Below, in pieces: positions 45,501-51,237 of a DNA stretch of 64,000 nt. The DNA is from Candidatus Fermentibacteraceae bacterium. Its GTDB lineage: Bacteria; Fermentibacterota; Fermentibacteria; Fermentibacterales; JCC-6. Position numbers and translations under genes: made by a program. The stretch spans positions 98,999-162,998 of the forward strand of contig JADGDO010000005.1 of assembly GCA_016744855.1 (NCBI GenBank), given 5' to 3'. The notes under the pieces were generated by a model, which was not told where the DNA came from, searched no databases, and saw only the letters and a list, made by a program, of their open reading frames with translations. Each line of letters begins with the position of its first letter. The stretch's first letter is position 1.

Positions 45501-45909
45501 TTAAAGCAGACTTACTGATGTTACTTGATCCGATGAAAGCTCGCCCATCAACAAGAATGCCATTCTCCGTTTGGAGAAAGAGATATGCTTTCATATGAAA
45601 GCTGTGCCCTTTACTCTCGAAGATTCTTGATTCTGCACCATTCTCCTGCAAAACAAGCAGAGTCCGCAAAGCCTCAGGATCAGTAACACAAAGATAGTCG
45701 CCAGTTAACACACGAACCTTTGCACCAGCTGACAAAGCATCTAACAAAGCATCGACAAGAAGTCGCAAACCGGTCGACATTACAAATCCAACAGCAATAT
45801 CTATCTCGGTAGAACAATTAATTGCTTGCAGCAGTTTAGGCAAGAATGGATCATCCTTACCACCAGCAACAAGATGATCCTGAGGAACAAATGGAAGTCG
45901 ATCGCTCAT
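42574..45909 (-). CDS. PLD nuclease-SF2 helicase-LexA-like-DUF3427 multidomain protein
   Basis: An 1111-aa protein. Residues 1-150 are a phospholipase D-like nuclease with HMK (H105, K107) and GRAFIGSSNISKSAL. Residues 205-560 are an SF2 helicase: MATGTGKT (Walker A), VVDEFHH (DEAH-like box), LGLTATPERTD and QLGRGLR. The C-terminal region carries a LexA/S24-like segment, ARGNSMNGG then IKDGAYLLLD, and a DUF3427 end (FHWQSQN, LFVRK, FYYCGLLDY). The S24 Ser is present but the Lys of the dyad appears replaced (YLLRYV). It overlaps the Nudix gene by 4 bases. A role in phage defence or DNA repair is inferred. Confidence 0.85.
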   Translation of the reverse strand: MSDRLPFVPQDHLVAGGKDDPFLPKLLQAINCSTEIDIAVGFVMSTGLRLLVDALLDALSAGAKVRVLTGDYLCVTDPEALRTLLVLQENGAESRIFESKGHSFHMKAYLFLQTENGILVDGRAFIGSSNISKSALTHGFEWNLRVDWKENPKRFEELRYNFDQIFNHSKTKEITNAWINAYAARRPLEKPALAKQPGADEKVLPPKPNHLQNEALELLKETRELGNKRGLVVMATGTGKTWLSAFDSETMNANRVLFVAHREEILKQAEDTFIRIRPTASVGKYTGDSKDVDSDLLFASIQTIGKSAHLRKFPEDYFDYIVVDEFHHAAARTYQKLLAHFSPRFLLGLTATPERTDQADILSLCDNNLVIQNDLFDSIRMHLLCPFHYNGIADTSVDYQEIPWRNGKFDPEKLDNKLATVARANHILRVWQEKKQTKTLAFCVSTKHSDFMAEFFVRKGIAACSVHSKSSVRRNEALKMLRDGEIEVLFSVDLFNEGVDLPAIDTVLMIRPTESKILFLQQLGRGLRTNIGKNHLVVLDFIGNHLSFFKKFEAMFKLEKTNQARRKFLKNLEEKKVMLPPGCFLNYDLVTIEFLRGLLQTRTDMQRDFYQSLKTSFGRRPTLSEFYLAGGGIPAVRREHGQWFKFLQSENDLSGSEIESLNSYGSFLAELESTSMTKSFKMILLEALLDLDGFSTAPTIVDLARRSFKVMTRRKKCQDDLPQKFKIPFEDYSVIEKRWITYWKGNPINAWVGGNTTANKAHFEIVDDRFVFKADTVSVVENHVEQMVMELVNYRYEQYNARKAQADSPHFIETSDSNLVKIPFFTDLSIACGHFKSSTHEMEVAEYKTLPDSYGNLNPARHFIARARGNSMNGGKTPIKDGAYLLLDLITPDTGGSISNQLIVIERQDEGGDDQYLLRYVTKNGPGDYTLKAWNDHYPDISASEGMTTIARVKSVIDPLDLVIQTAVMRADIPPLFNLEFNRGLWQSGHVCPRGYEDQFLLVTLNKQGQQADHRYHDYFIDKKTFHWQSQNSTKPSSKKGLAVIEHKSQDSKIHLFVRKNKLFAGKGAPFYYCGLLDYLSHTGSEPISVTFEMKTPLSEDLINFFGIQEL

Positions 45910-46310
45910 CCGGTAGCATCTCCTGAGTACAAATTTACCACTTCCTCTGCGAGCGGAATATCAGCAGGAGCAAGATCCCAATCAAGCAAGGACCCAAAAT
46001 GAACCCATTCAATATGGTCATGAACAGTAGGAGAAATTGATCCACTTATTATCACGGCCTTTAACAAAACCAGTGTTAGAGAAAACTCATCATAGTGATG
46101 TGTGTTTTCTGCAACCAGGGCACCTACTTCAGTAGTGATACCAAGCTCCTCAATCAATTCTCTTTGGAGGCAATCCCTATCACTTTCACCATCTTCAACC
46201 TTGCCTCCGGGGAATTCCCAGTAACCAGCAAGCTTTTGTCCAGGAGCTCTTCGGCAAAGTAGGACATTTTCATGTCGCTGAATAAGTGCTGCAATTACTC
46301 GTGTGGGAAT
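45906..46310 (-). CDS. Nudix hydrolase (MutT-like), probable ATT start
   Basis: A 134-aa Nudix protein. The box is complete: G36, E42, R50, E51, E54, E55, G57 (GKVEDGES then LQRELIEELG), preceded by APGQKLAGYWEFPGG as in MutT. The frame runs back to a TAG with no ATG, GTG or TTG before the fold begins. The only start with a good ribosome binding site is ATT 46310 (AGAAAGGA 7 bases upstream), giving IPTRVIAALIQ, where MutT proteins normally start. TTG 46157, inside the box, would destroy the enzyme. It is probably co-translated with the helicase. Confidence 0.78.
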   Translation of the reverse strand: MPTRVIAALIQRHENVLLCRRAPGQKLAGYWEFPGGKVEDGESDRDCLQRELIEELGITTEVGALVAENTHHYDEFSLTLVLLKAVIISGSISPTVHDHIEWVHFGSLLDWDLAPADIPLAEEVVNLYSGDATG

Positions 46311-46453
46311 ATGAAAATCCTTTCTTGTTTTCCTATCTTTCTACGTTAACACTAGCATAATCAGATTAGGAAGGGCAAGGAATACTCTCAAACTGTAACT
46401 CTGCTGTTAAAATGAGGAAGTATGGGTGAATTTTCATATGTTGAGGCAAGTTA

Positions 46454-46549
46454 CACAAAAGTCGTACGAGATATGTGGGAATCTGCACAAAAGACGTTTG
46501 TCTTATGTGGGAATTTGCACAAAAGACGTTTGTCTTATGTGATTATTGT
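46454..46549 (+). repeat. Three tandem 32-bp palindromic units upstream of the DUF4143 ATPase (copy 2)
   Basis: Units starting with CACAAAAG at 46454, 46486 and 46518 have an exact 32-base period. Units 2 and 3 are near identical; unit 1 is degenerate. Each contains the inverted repeat CACAAAAGAC-GTTT-GTCTTATGTG, ten bases per arm with one mismatch. They end about 30-40 bases before the ATPase start at 46578, which suggests operator sites for a cooperative repressor or a transcript-level hairpin series. Confidence 0.65.
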
Positions 46550-46577
46550 GTTATGTTCTCAATCTCAGGAGGTTGTT

Positions 46578-47903
46578 ATGTATAGAAAAGCAATTGAAGA
46601 GTTGAAGCATTGGAAAGAAAAAGCTGACAGGAAACCTGTTGTCATCCGGGGAGCCAGGCAGACTGGTAAAACATGGCTAATGAAAGAATTTGGGCGCACT
46701 TGCTATGAAAATTATGCTTACATAAATTTCGATAATAATCCCAGGATGAAAGCTTTGTTTGAGAGTGACTTTGATACAGATAGACTAATACTTGGTCTTC
46801 AGGTGGAGGCCGGGTGCAAAATTGTTCCTGCTGAAACCCTCATTCTTCTGGATGAGGTTCAGGAAGTACCCAATGCACTCGCATCACTGAAATATTTTTG
46901 TGAGAATACTCCTGAACACCATATTGTAGCAGCAGGTTCCTTGCTGGGAGTATCCATACATCCTGGAGTTTCCTTTCCTGTGGGTAAGGTTGAATTTCTG
47001 AACCTGTTTCCGCTTTCATTCCCTGAGTTTTTGCTGGCTACCGGTAACCAATCATTGCATGACATTCTTGAAGTGTTGGACTTTGATATGCTCAGTGTTT
47101 TCTCAACAAAATTGATTGAACTCCTCAAGCAATACTATGTTGTCGGAGGCATGCCAGAGATAGTTAAGAATTTCATTCAGAATGGTGATTTTCCAGAAGT
47201 ACAACGCATTCAAAAACAACTTCTTAACGCTTATGAGCAGGATTTTTCAAAACATGCACCCGCAGGGATTGTACAGAGAATCCGAGCTGTATGGAATAGT
47301 CTGCCGGCACAGCTTGCAAGAGAGAACAGAAAATTTGTCTTCGGCCTTTTAAAAAAGGGAGCACGAGCTAGAGAGTATGAGATGGCAATTCAGTGGCTTT
47401 TTGATTGTGGCTTAATACACAGGGTAGACAGAATAACTAAACCCGGAATTCCTCTTTCTGCTTACAGGGACAGTGCTGCATTCAAACTTTATGCTCTTGA
47501 TGTTGGGCTCCTTTGTGCTATGAGTAACCTTGATCCAAAGTCGATCTTGCAGGGTAACATTCTCTTTGAAGAATTTAAAGGTGCACTAACTGAGCAGTTT
47601 GTATTGCAGCAGCTCATTTCAAGTGCAGGTATCAATCCTTTTTACTGGAGTGCTAATCGTGCTCACGGTGAAGTCGATTTTGTTGTACAGACAGGGGGAC
47701 TGGTGTTGCCACTTGAGGTAAAGGCTGCAGAAAATCTGCAAGCAAAAAGCCTGAAAAGCTACTATTCTCGATATTTACCAAGAAAAGCATTTCGAACATC
47801 TCTTTCCGGATACAGGGAAGAGGAGTGGTTGATAAATATCCCACTTTATGCTATTCATTCATTTACAAAAATAGCATGCACCGTTAGTGAGTTACCGGTG
47901 TAG
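46578..47903 (+). CDS. AAA-type ATPase with DUF4143 domain (copy 2)
   Basis: A 441-aa paralog of the ATPase at 33652-34950. Walker A is RGARQTGKTW, Walker B is LILLDEVQ, then AAGSLLGVS and the C-terminal EVDFVV and LEVKAAENL of the DUF4143 nuclease-like fold. CAGGAGG sits 5 bases before ATG 46578; the longer upstream frame is an artefact of the 32-bp tandem repeats. It is divergent from the Nudix-helicase pair. The function of the family is unsettled. Confidence 0.85.
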   Translation: MYRKAIEELKHWKEKADRKPVVIRGARQTGKTWLMKEFGRTCYENYAYINFDNNPRMKALFESDFDTDRLILGLQVEAGCKIVPAETLILLDEVQEVPNALASLKYFCENTPEHHIVAAGSLLGVSIHPGVSFPVGKVEFLNLFPLSFPEFLLATGNQSLHDILEVLDFDMLSVFSTKLIELLKQYYVVGGMPEIVKNFIQNGDFPEVQRIQKQLLNAYEQDFSKHAPAGIVQRIRAVWNSLPAQLARENRKFVFGLLKKGARAREYEMAIQWLFDCGLIHRVDRITKPGIPLSAYRDSAAFKLYALDVGLLCAMSNLDPKSILQGNILFEEFKGALTEQFVLQQLISSAGINPFYWSANRAHGEVDFVVQTGGLVLPLEVKAAENLQAKSLKSYYSRYLPRKAFRTSLSGYREEEWLINIPLYAIHSFTKIACTVSELPV

Positions 47904-47972
47904 CCTCTTGGGGCTCATATTGCTATTCACATTTGCACTCCTTGATACCTTTTTCCCAGAATAATCTTAAGG

Positions 47973-48049
47973 AAATGAAGCCGGTTGGGGTCTATCTGCT
48001 TGACTGATTCCAAGAATGGAATCTAGCCAGAACTCCCAGCTTCATTTTT
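47973..48049 (+). ncRNA. Nested hairpin element ending in a T run (terminator or small RNA candidate)
   Basis: An outer stem AAATGAAGC (47973-47981) with GCTTCATTT (48039-48047) encloses a perfect inner hairpin GATTCCA-AGAA-TGGAATC (48006-48023). A T run follows the outer arm. GGTT and AGCC between them can add pairing. It lies 70 bases after the DUF4143 ATPase stop, so a composite terminator is the simplest reading. A small structured RNA is also possible. Confidence 0.45.
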
Positions 48050-48206
48050 CTATTTTTAAAATTCCTTTCTTCAAAGATGCTTGTTTGTGTTCTGTGTGAA
48101 GAGGTGATGGATGGATCAGATGAGCATGTCAGAGGGTTTAACCCCAAAATAGTGTTTCTTAGTGGTTGTTGGGTAAGAGTATAGAATTCCCTACCAAATA
48201 GATTGG

Positions 48207-48229
48207 TTGACCTAATGACCGATGGTCAA
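48207..48229 (+). promoter_or_regulatory. Palindromic operator candidate for the adjacent TetR regulator
   Basis: TGACC-GAT-GGTCA at 48216-48228 is nested in a wider inverted repeat, TTGACC (48207-48212) and GGTCAA (48224-48229). It lies about 30 bases before the TetR start, where an autoregulated TetR-family repressor usually binds. The TTGACC arm may also serve as a -35 hexamer. Confidence 0.5.
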
Positions 48230-48257
48230 AATAATTACCGCGATTCAGTAGGCCCGA

Positions 48258-48881
48258 ATGAAAAGGATTGTGGAGATGTCAGAACTGAGAAAACAGCAGG
48301 AAGTTTCCTTCAGAAAGAAACTGATACTTGATGCTGCAAAGATCATTTTCTTTGAAAAAGGATTTGAGAATTCAACCATGGAAGATATTGCCCATGAAGC
48401 TGGGTACAGTAAGGGTTCACTCTATTCCTACTTCTGCAGCAAAAACGAGATATGCTTTTCCATTGTGAATGATTATTTCTCCCAAATTGTTGATTTTATA
48501 AAGAAAATCTCAATGAGCGAGAGTAGCGGGCTTCAGAAGATTATTGAGATTAAAGAAAAGTTTATTCTGGATTACTCGGAGAATTCCAAATTCGGCACTA
48601 TTTATGACACATTCAAATACCACCGCAGTCAGTGTGCTGAGGCTGGGAATGAAATCGAAGTGAATGAATCCTACAACCAGCAAATCAGAGAGCTGCTAGC
48701 ATCAATTGTGCAGTCAGGGATTGAGGACGGGTCTATCAGCCGCGGGGTTGATGTTGCTAGGCTGTCTCAGGCTTTCTGGAACGATAGCAACTGCTTTATT
48801 GCTGAAACAATGTTTAGAGATGTGAATGCATACGATTACCTTTTCGATCTAATAATTGATTCCATATCGGAGGATCTATGA
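48258..48881 (+). CDS. TetR/AcrR-family transcriptional regulator
   Basis: A 207-aa repressor. Residues 19-65 form the TetR DNA-binding domain: ILDAAKIIFFEKGFENSTMEDIAHEAGYSKGSLYSYF, given in pieces as AAKIIFFEKGF, EDIAHEAG and SKGSLYSYF. The C-terminal ligand domain has no recognisable signature. The start may be ATG 48258 or ATG 48276 (MSELRKQQ), each with an imperfect ribosome binding site. Its stop overlaps the mrpE start as ATGA, so it is the first gene of the membrane-complex operon and probably controls it through the palindrome upstream. Confidence 0.85.
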   Translation: MKRIVEMSELRKQQEVSFRKKLILDAAKIIFFEKGFENSTMEDIAHEAGYSKGSLYSYFCSKNEICFSIVNDYFSQIVDFIKKISMSESSGLQKIIEIKEKFILDYSENSKFGTIYDTFKYHRSQCAEAGNEIEVNESYNQQIRELLASIVQSGIEDGSISRGVDVARLSQAFWNDSNCFIAETMFRDVNAYDYLFDLIIDSISEDL

Positions 48882-49372
48882 GAAAAACAAAATCAGCATT
48901 TATAGGGGTTGTTATCCTTTTTGCTGTATGGATGATGCTAACTGATACTTCCAGGCAGGAAGTGCTTTTCGGTGCGGGAACAGCTATTCTGATAGTTCTT
49001 CTGTTTCACCGGAAATTGTCGGTTCTGGAAGATGTTAAGCTTACTCCCAAGTCTCTTGTTTTTATGGTGAGGTATCTGTTCGTGTTTATGTGGGAGCTGT
49101 TGAAATCCAATCTTGATGTTGCCCTAAGGGTAATCAAACCAGCTCTTCCCATCAATCCAGGAATTGTGAAGGTTAAAACTTCCTTGAAGAGCCCGCTTGG
49201 AAGGGCTTTCCTGGCTAATTCAATTACACTCACTCCCGGTACTCTTACCGTGGAGATGAAGGGTGACTTCTTCTACATCCACTGGATTGATGTGACCACT
49301 GACAATATCGAGGGTGCTACCGGATCCATTGTCTCAAAATTTGAAAAATATTTGGAGGTCATCTTTGGCTGA
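48878..49372 (+). CDS. mrpE: Mrp-type Na+/H+ antiporter subunit E
   Basis: A 164-aa membrane protein of the MrpE/MnhE family. Two hydrophobic segments at the start are followed by FMVRYLFVFMWELLKSNLDVALRV, here given as FMVRYLFVFMWELL, and LTPGTLTVEMKGDFFYIHWIDV, which matches the family LTPGTL...HxID pattern. It forms part of the cation-translocating half of Mbh/Mbs/Mrp complexes. It starts within the TetR stop codon. Confidence 0.9.
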   Translation: MRKTKSAFIGVVILFAVWMMLTDTSRQEVLFGAGTAILIVLLFHRKLSVLEDVKLTPKSLVFMVRYLFVFMWELLKSNLDVALRVIKPALPINPGIVKVKTSLKSPLGRAFLANSITLTPGTLTVEMKGDFFYIHWIDVTTDNIEGATGSIVSKFEKYLEVIFG

Positions 49373-49625
49373 AGCAATCTACAATGCAGCAGCAATTATT
49401 GCTCTTATCAGCATTGGCCTTACATTCGTCAGAATGATTCTGGGGCCGACCGCAGCTGATAGAACTGTTGCTCTTGATGGTATGACAATCATCACAATTT
49501 CTCTGATTGTCTTTCTTGCCTACTTCCTTAACAGAGTTATCTATCTCGATATAGCAATCGTGTATGCGTTAATGAGCTTTGTCGGTGTTGTGGCTGTTGC
49601 CAGATATCTGGAGGGAAGAAAATAA
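49365..49625 (+). CDS. mrpF: Mrp-type Na+/H+ antiporter subunit F
   Basis: An 86-aa protein with three transmembrane helices and the family motif VRMILGPTAADRTVALD. I start at TTG 49365, 7 bases after GGAGG, which removes 17 hydrophilic residues that overlap mrpE in another frame and leaves the normal family length. It overlaps mrpE by 8 bases and mrpG by one. Confidence 0.9.
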   Translation: MAEAIYNAAAIIALISIGLTFVRMILGPTAADRTVALDGMTIITISLIVFLAYFLNRVIYLDIAIVYALMSFVGVVAVARYLEGRK

Positions 49626-49963
49626 TGGAATTATTCGGTTCAATTCTTACCCTGATCGGTTCTGTTGTTCTTTTTCTTGGGGCGCTTGGAATAGTTCGAA
49701 TGCCCGATGTCTACAACAGAATGCAGGCCGGTACAAAGGCTACTACTCTGGGAACAGTCCTCTTCCTTGTTGGGATTGCATTGGGACATGCAGAGTGCGG
49801 TTGTTTTGGAAAAATACTGATACTGATCATTTTTGTTCTTGCGACAAATCCTGTTTCCTCAAGTGCTCTTGCTCGTGCAGCCCACTCTGCCGGGATTAAA
49901 CTCACCGAGCGTTCTGTAAAGGATGATTTGAAGAATGACAAAGAAACGGGGGACATGAGATGA
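49625..49963 (+). CDS. mrpG: Mrp-type Na+/H+ antiporter subunit G
   Basis: A 112-aa protein with three transmembrane helices. GALGIVRMPDVYNRMQAGTKATTLG is the MrpG signature (seen as IVRMPDVYNRMQA), and TNPVSSSALARAAHSAG fits the family ending. The start codon overlaps the mrpF stop as TAATG. Confidence 0.92.
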   Translation: MELFGSILTLIGSVVLFLGALGIVRMPDVYNRMQAGTKATTLGTVLFLVGIALGHAECGCFGKILILIIFVLATNPVSSSALARAAHSAGIKLTERSVKDDLKNDKETGDMR

Positions 49964-50208
49964 TCCCCATAATAATTATCGGTCTCGGAATCATCATGAT
50001 TGCTGCTGCATTTGCTGCAATCTACTTCAAGAGTCTGCTGGCTTCAATTATCACAGCAGGTGTTATCAGCTTGCTGGCCAGTGTAATCTATCTGATCCTC
50101 GGTTCGCCTGATGTTGCAATGACTGAAGCATCTATCGGGTCGGGTCTTACAACTGTGATTTTCCTGTTCGCCCTTCATCGGGTGCGGAAGGGGAATTCAG
50201 ATGATTAA
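49960..50208 (+). CDS. mbhD: MbhD-like (DUF4040) membrane subunit
   Basis: An 82-aa protein with three predicted helices. LGSPDVAMTEASIGSGLTTVIFL is the DUF4040 motif (GSPDVAMTEASIG), found in MbhD and in the middle of MrpA. In split-type complexes such as Pyrococcus Mbh this small subunit is separate, as here. Four-base overlap with mrpG. Confidence 0.88.
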   Translation: MIPIIIIGLGIIMIAAAFAAIYFKSLLASIITAGVISLLASVIYLILGSPDVAMTEASIGSGLTTVIFLFALHRVRKGNSDD

Positions 50209-50881
50209 AAATGTTGCCGTATTGATTGCTGTTATCGGTCTGGTTGCTATTTTTCTGCCAATCATTTCAGGGTTCCAGGAGAGAGATGAACTGAATGAAC
50301 TCGCTGCACAGTATGTAGAGGGTTCCATCAATGAACTCAGGGTACCCAATGTTGTTACTTCTGTGATCGTTACCTATAGAGGTCTAGACACTCTCGGAGA
50401 GGTTACTGTTCTCTTCCTGGCAACGGTAGGGGTTGGGCTTATCTTAAAGGGTAAAAAGGAAGACAGAATAAAAATCTCTGCCTCAGAACTTCTTGAAACA
50501 ACTTCTTCTGTTCTGGTTGCAATGATAATGGTTTTGGGTATCTACATCTTTACACACGGCCATCTTACTCCAGGCGGAGGGTTCCAGGGCGGTGTTGTGA
50601 TAGCTTCCGGTTTCCTCCTTCTTCTGCTTTCAAACGTAAGTCTGAAGATGAATCACTCAATAATGCATTTTGTTGAATCATTGTCAGGTGTTGCGTACGT
50701 GGCAATTGGTGTTGCGGGTATTGTTCTTACCGTGGGTTTTCTCAATCCTGAAGTTTTACCCCTGGGTAAATTCGGCAATCTGCTCAGTGCTGGTGCTGTA
50801 CCTGTCATTTATTCACTTATCGGGATTAAGGTCGGTTCAGAACTGACCAGCATTCTCGTGACTATGGGGGGTGAAAAATGA
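50201..50881 (+). CDS. MbhE-MrpB/MbhF fusion membrane subunit
   Basis: A 226-aa protein. Residues 1-85 resemble MbhE (the C-terminal MrpA helices, with VTSVIVTYRGLDTLGEVTVLF). Residues 95-226 are MnhB/MbhF, with GHLTPGGGFQGGVVIASGFLL. In Pyrococcus the two are separate genes, so this is a fusion. It belongs to the cation-channel part of the complex. It overlaps mbhD by 8 bases. Confidence 0.86.
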   Translation: MIKNVAVLIAVIGLVAIFLPIISGFQERDELNELAAQYVEGSINELRVPNVVTSVIVTYRGLDTLGEVTVLFLATVGVGLILKGKKEDRIKISASELLETTSSVLVAMIMVLGIYIFTHGHLTPGGGFQGGVVIASGFLLLLLSNVSLKMNHSIMHFVESLSGVAYVAIGVAGIVLTVGFLNPEVLPLGKFGNLLSAGAVPVIYSLIGIKVGSELTSILVTMGGEK

Positions 50882-51237
50882 TATCACTCTACACACTGAT
50901 TCTTGGAATTGCTCTTCTTCTTATCGGTATCTATGCGATGCTGACCCGTAAGAATTTGATGAAAATTGTCATCGGGTTTTCGATCGCCGACACCGGAACC
51001 CACATCATTATTGTTTCTCTCGGATATCTACGGGGTAAAACAGCTCCCGTCATCGATGCTGCGGTAAGTGTTTCCAATGCTGTTCGGGAAGTTGTTGACC
51101 CTGTTCCATCAGCTCTGGTACTAACTGCCATTGTTATAGGTCTTGCTGTAACGGCAGTGATGCTCAGCTTCATCGTAGAGATGTACAAGAAAAATAAGTC
51201 ACTTTCTATAGATGACTATCAGGAGTTAAAATGGTAA
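50878..51237 (+). CDS. mrpC: MrpC/MbhG (NuoK-like) membrane subunit
   Basis: A 119-aa NuoK homolog with three helices. The family pattern appears as GIYAMLTRKNLMKIVIGFSI and PSALVLTAIVIGLAVTAVMLS, the latter holding the conserved membrane segment near the antiporter subunit. It overlaps both neighbours (4 and 7 bases). Confidence 0.9.
   Translation: MISLYTLILGIALLLIGIYAMLTRKNLMKIVIGFSIADTGTHIIIVSLGYLRGKTAPVIDAAVSVSNAVREVVDPVPSALVLTAIVIGLAVTAVMLSFIVEMYKKNKSLSIDDYQELKW

Larger units (their letters stand above)
47904..48257. other. 354-bp intergenic region with a structured element and a TetR-type palindrome
   Basis: No coding frame seen. It contains the nested hairpin element at 47973-48049 and the palindrome at 48207-48229, listed separately, and a short GGGTTTAACCC palindrome near 48135. 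The promoter of the TetR-Mrp/Mbs operon should lie in its right half. Confidence 0.5.

Noticed and set aside
46454..46549. The three 32-bp repeats as a remnant CRISPR array
   Set aside because: The units are directly adjacent with no spacers and no cas genes are nearby; the promoter position fits operator sites better.
46422..46577. A 52-residue N-terminal extension of the second DUF4143 ATPase
   Set aside because: It is generated by reading through the tandem palindromes; a strong ribosome binding site and family start are at 46578.
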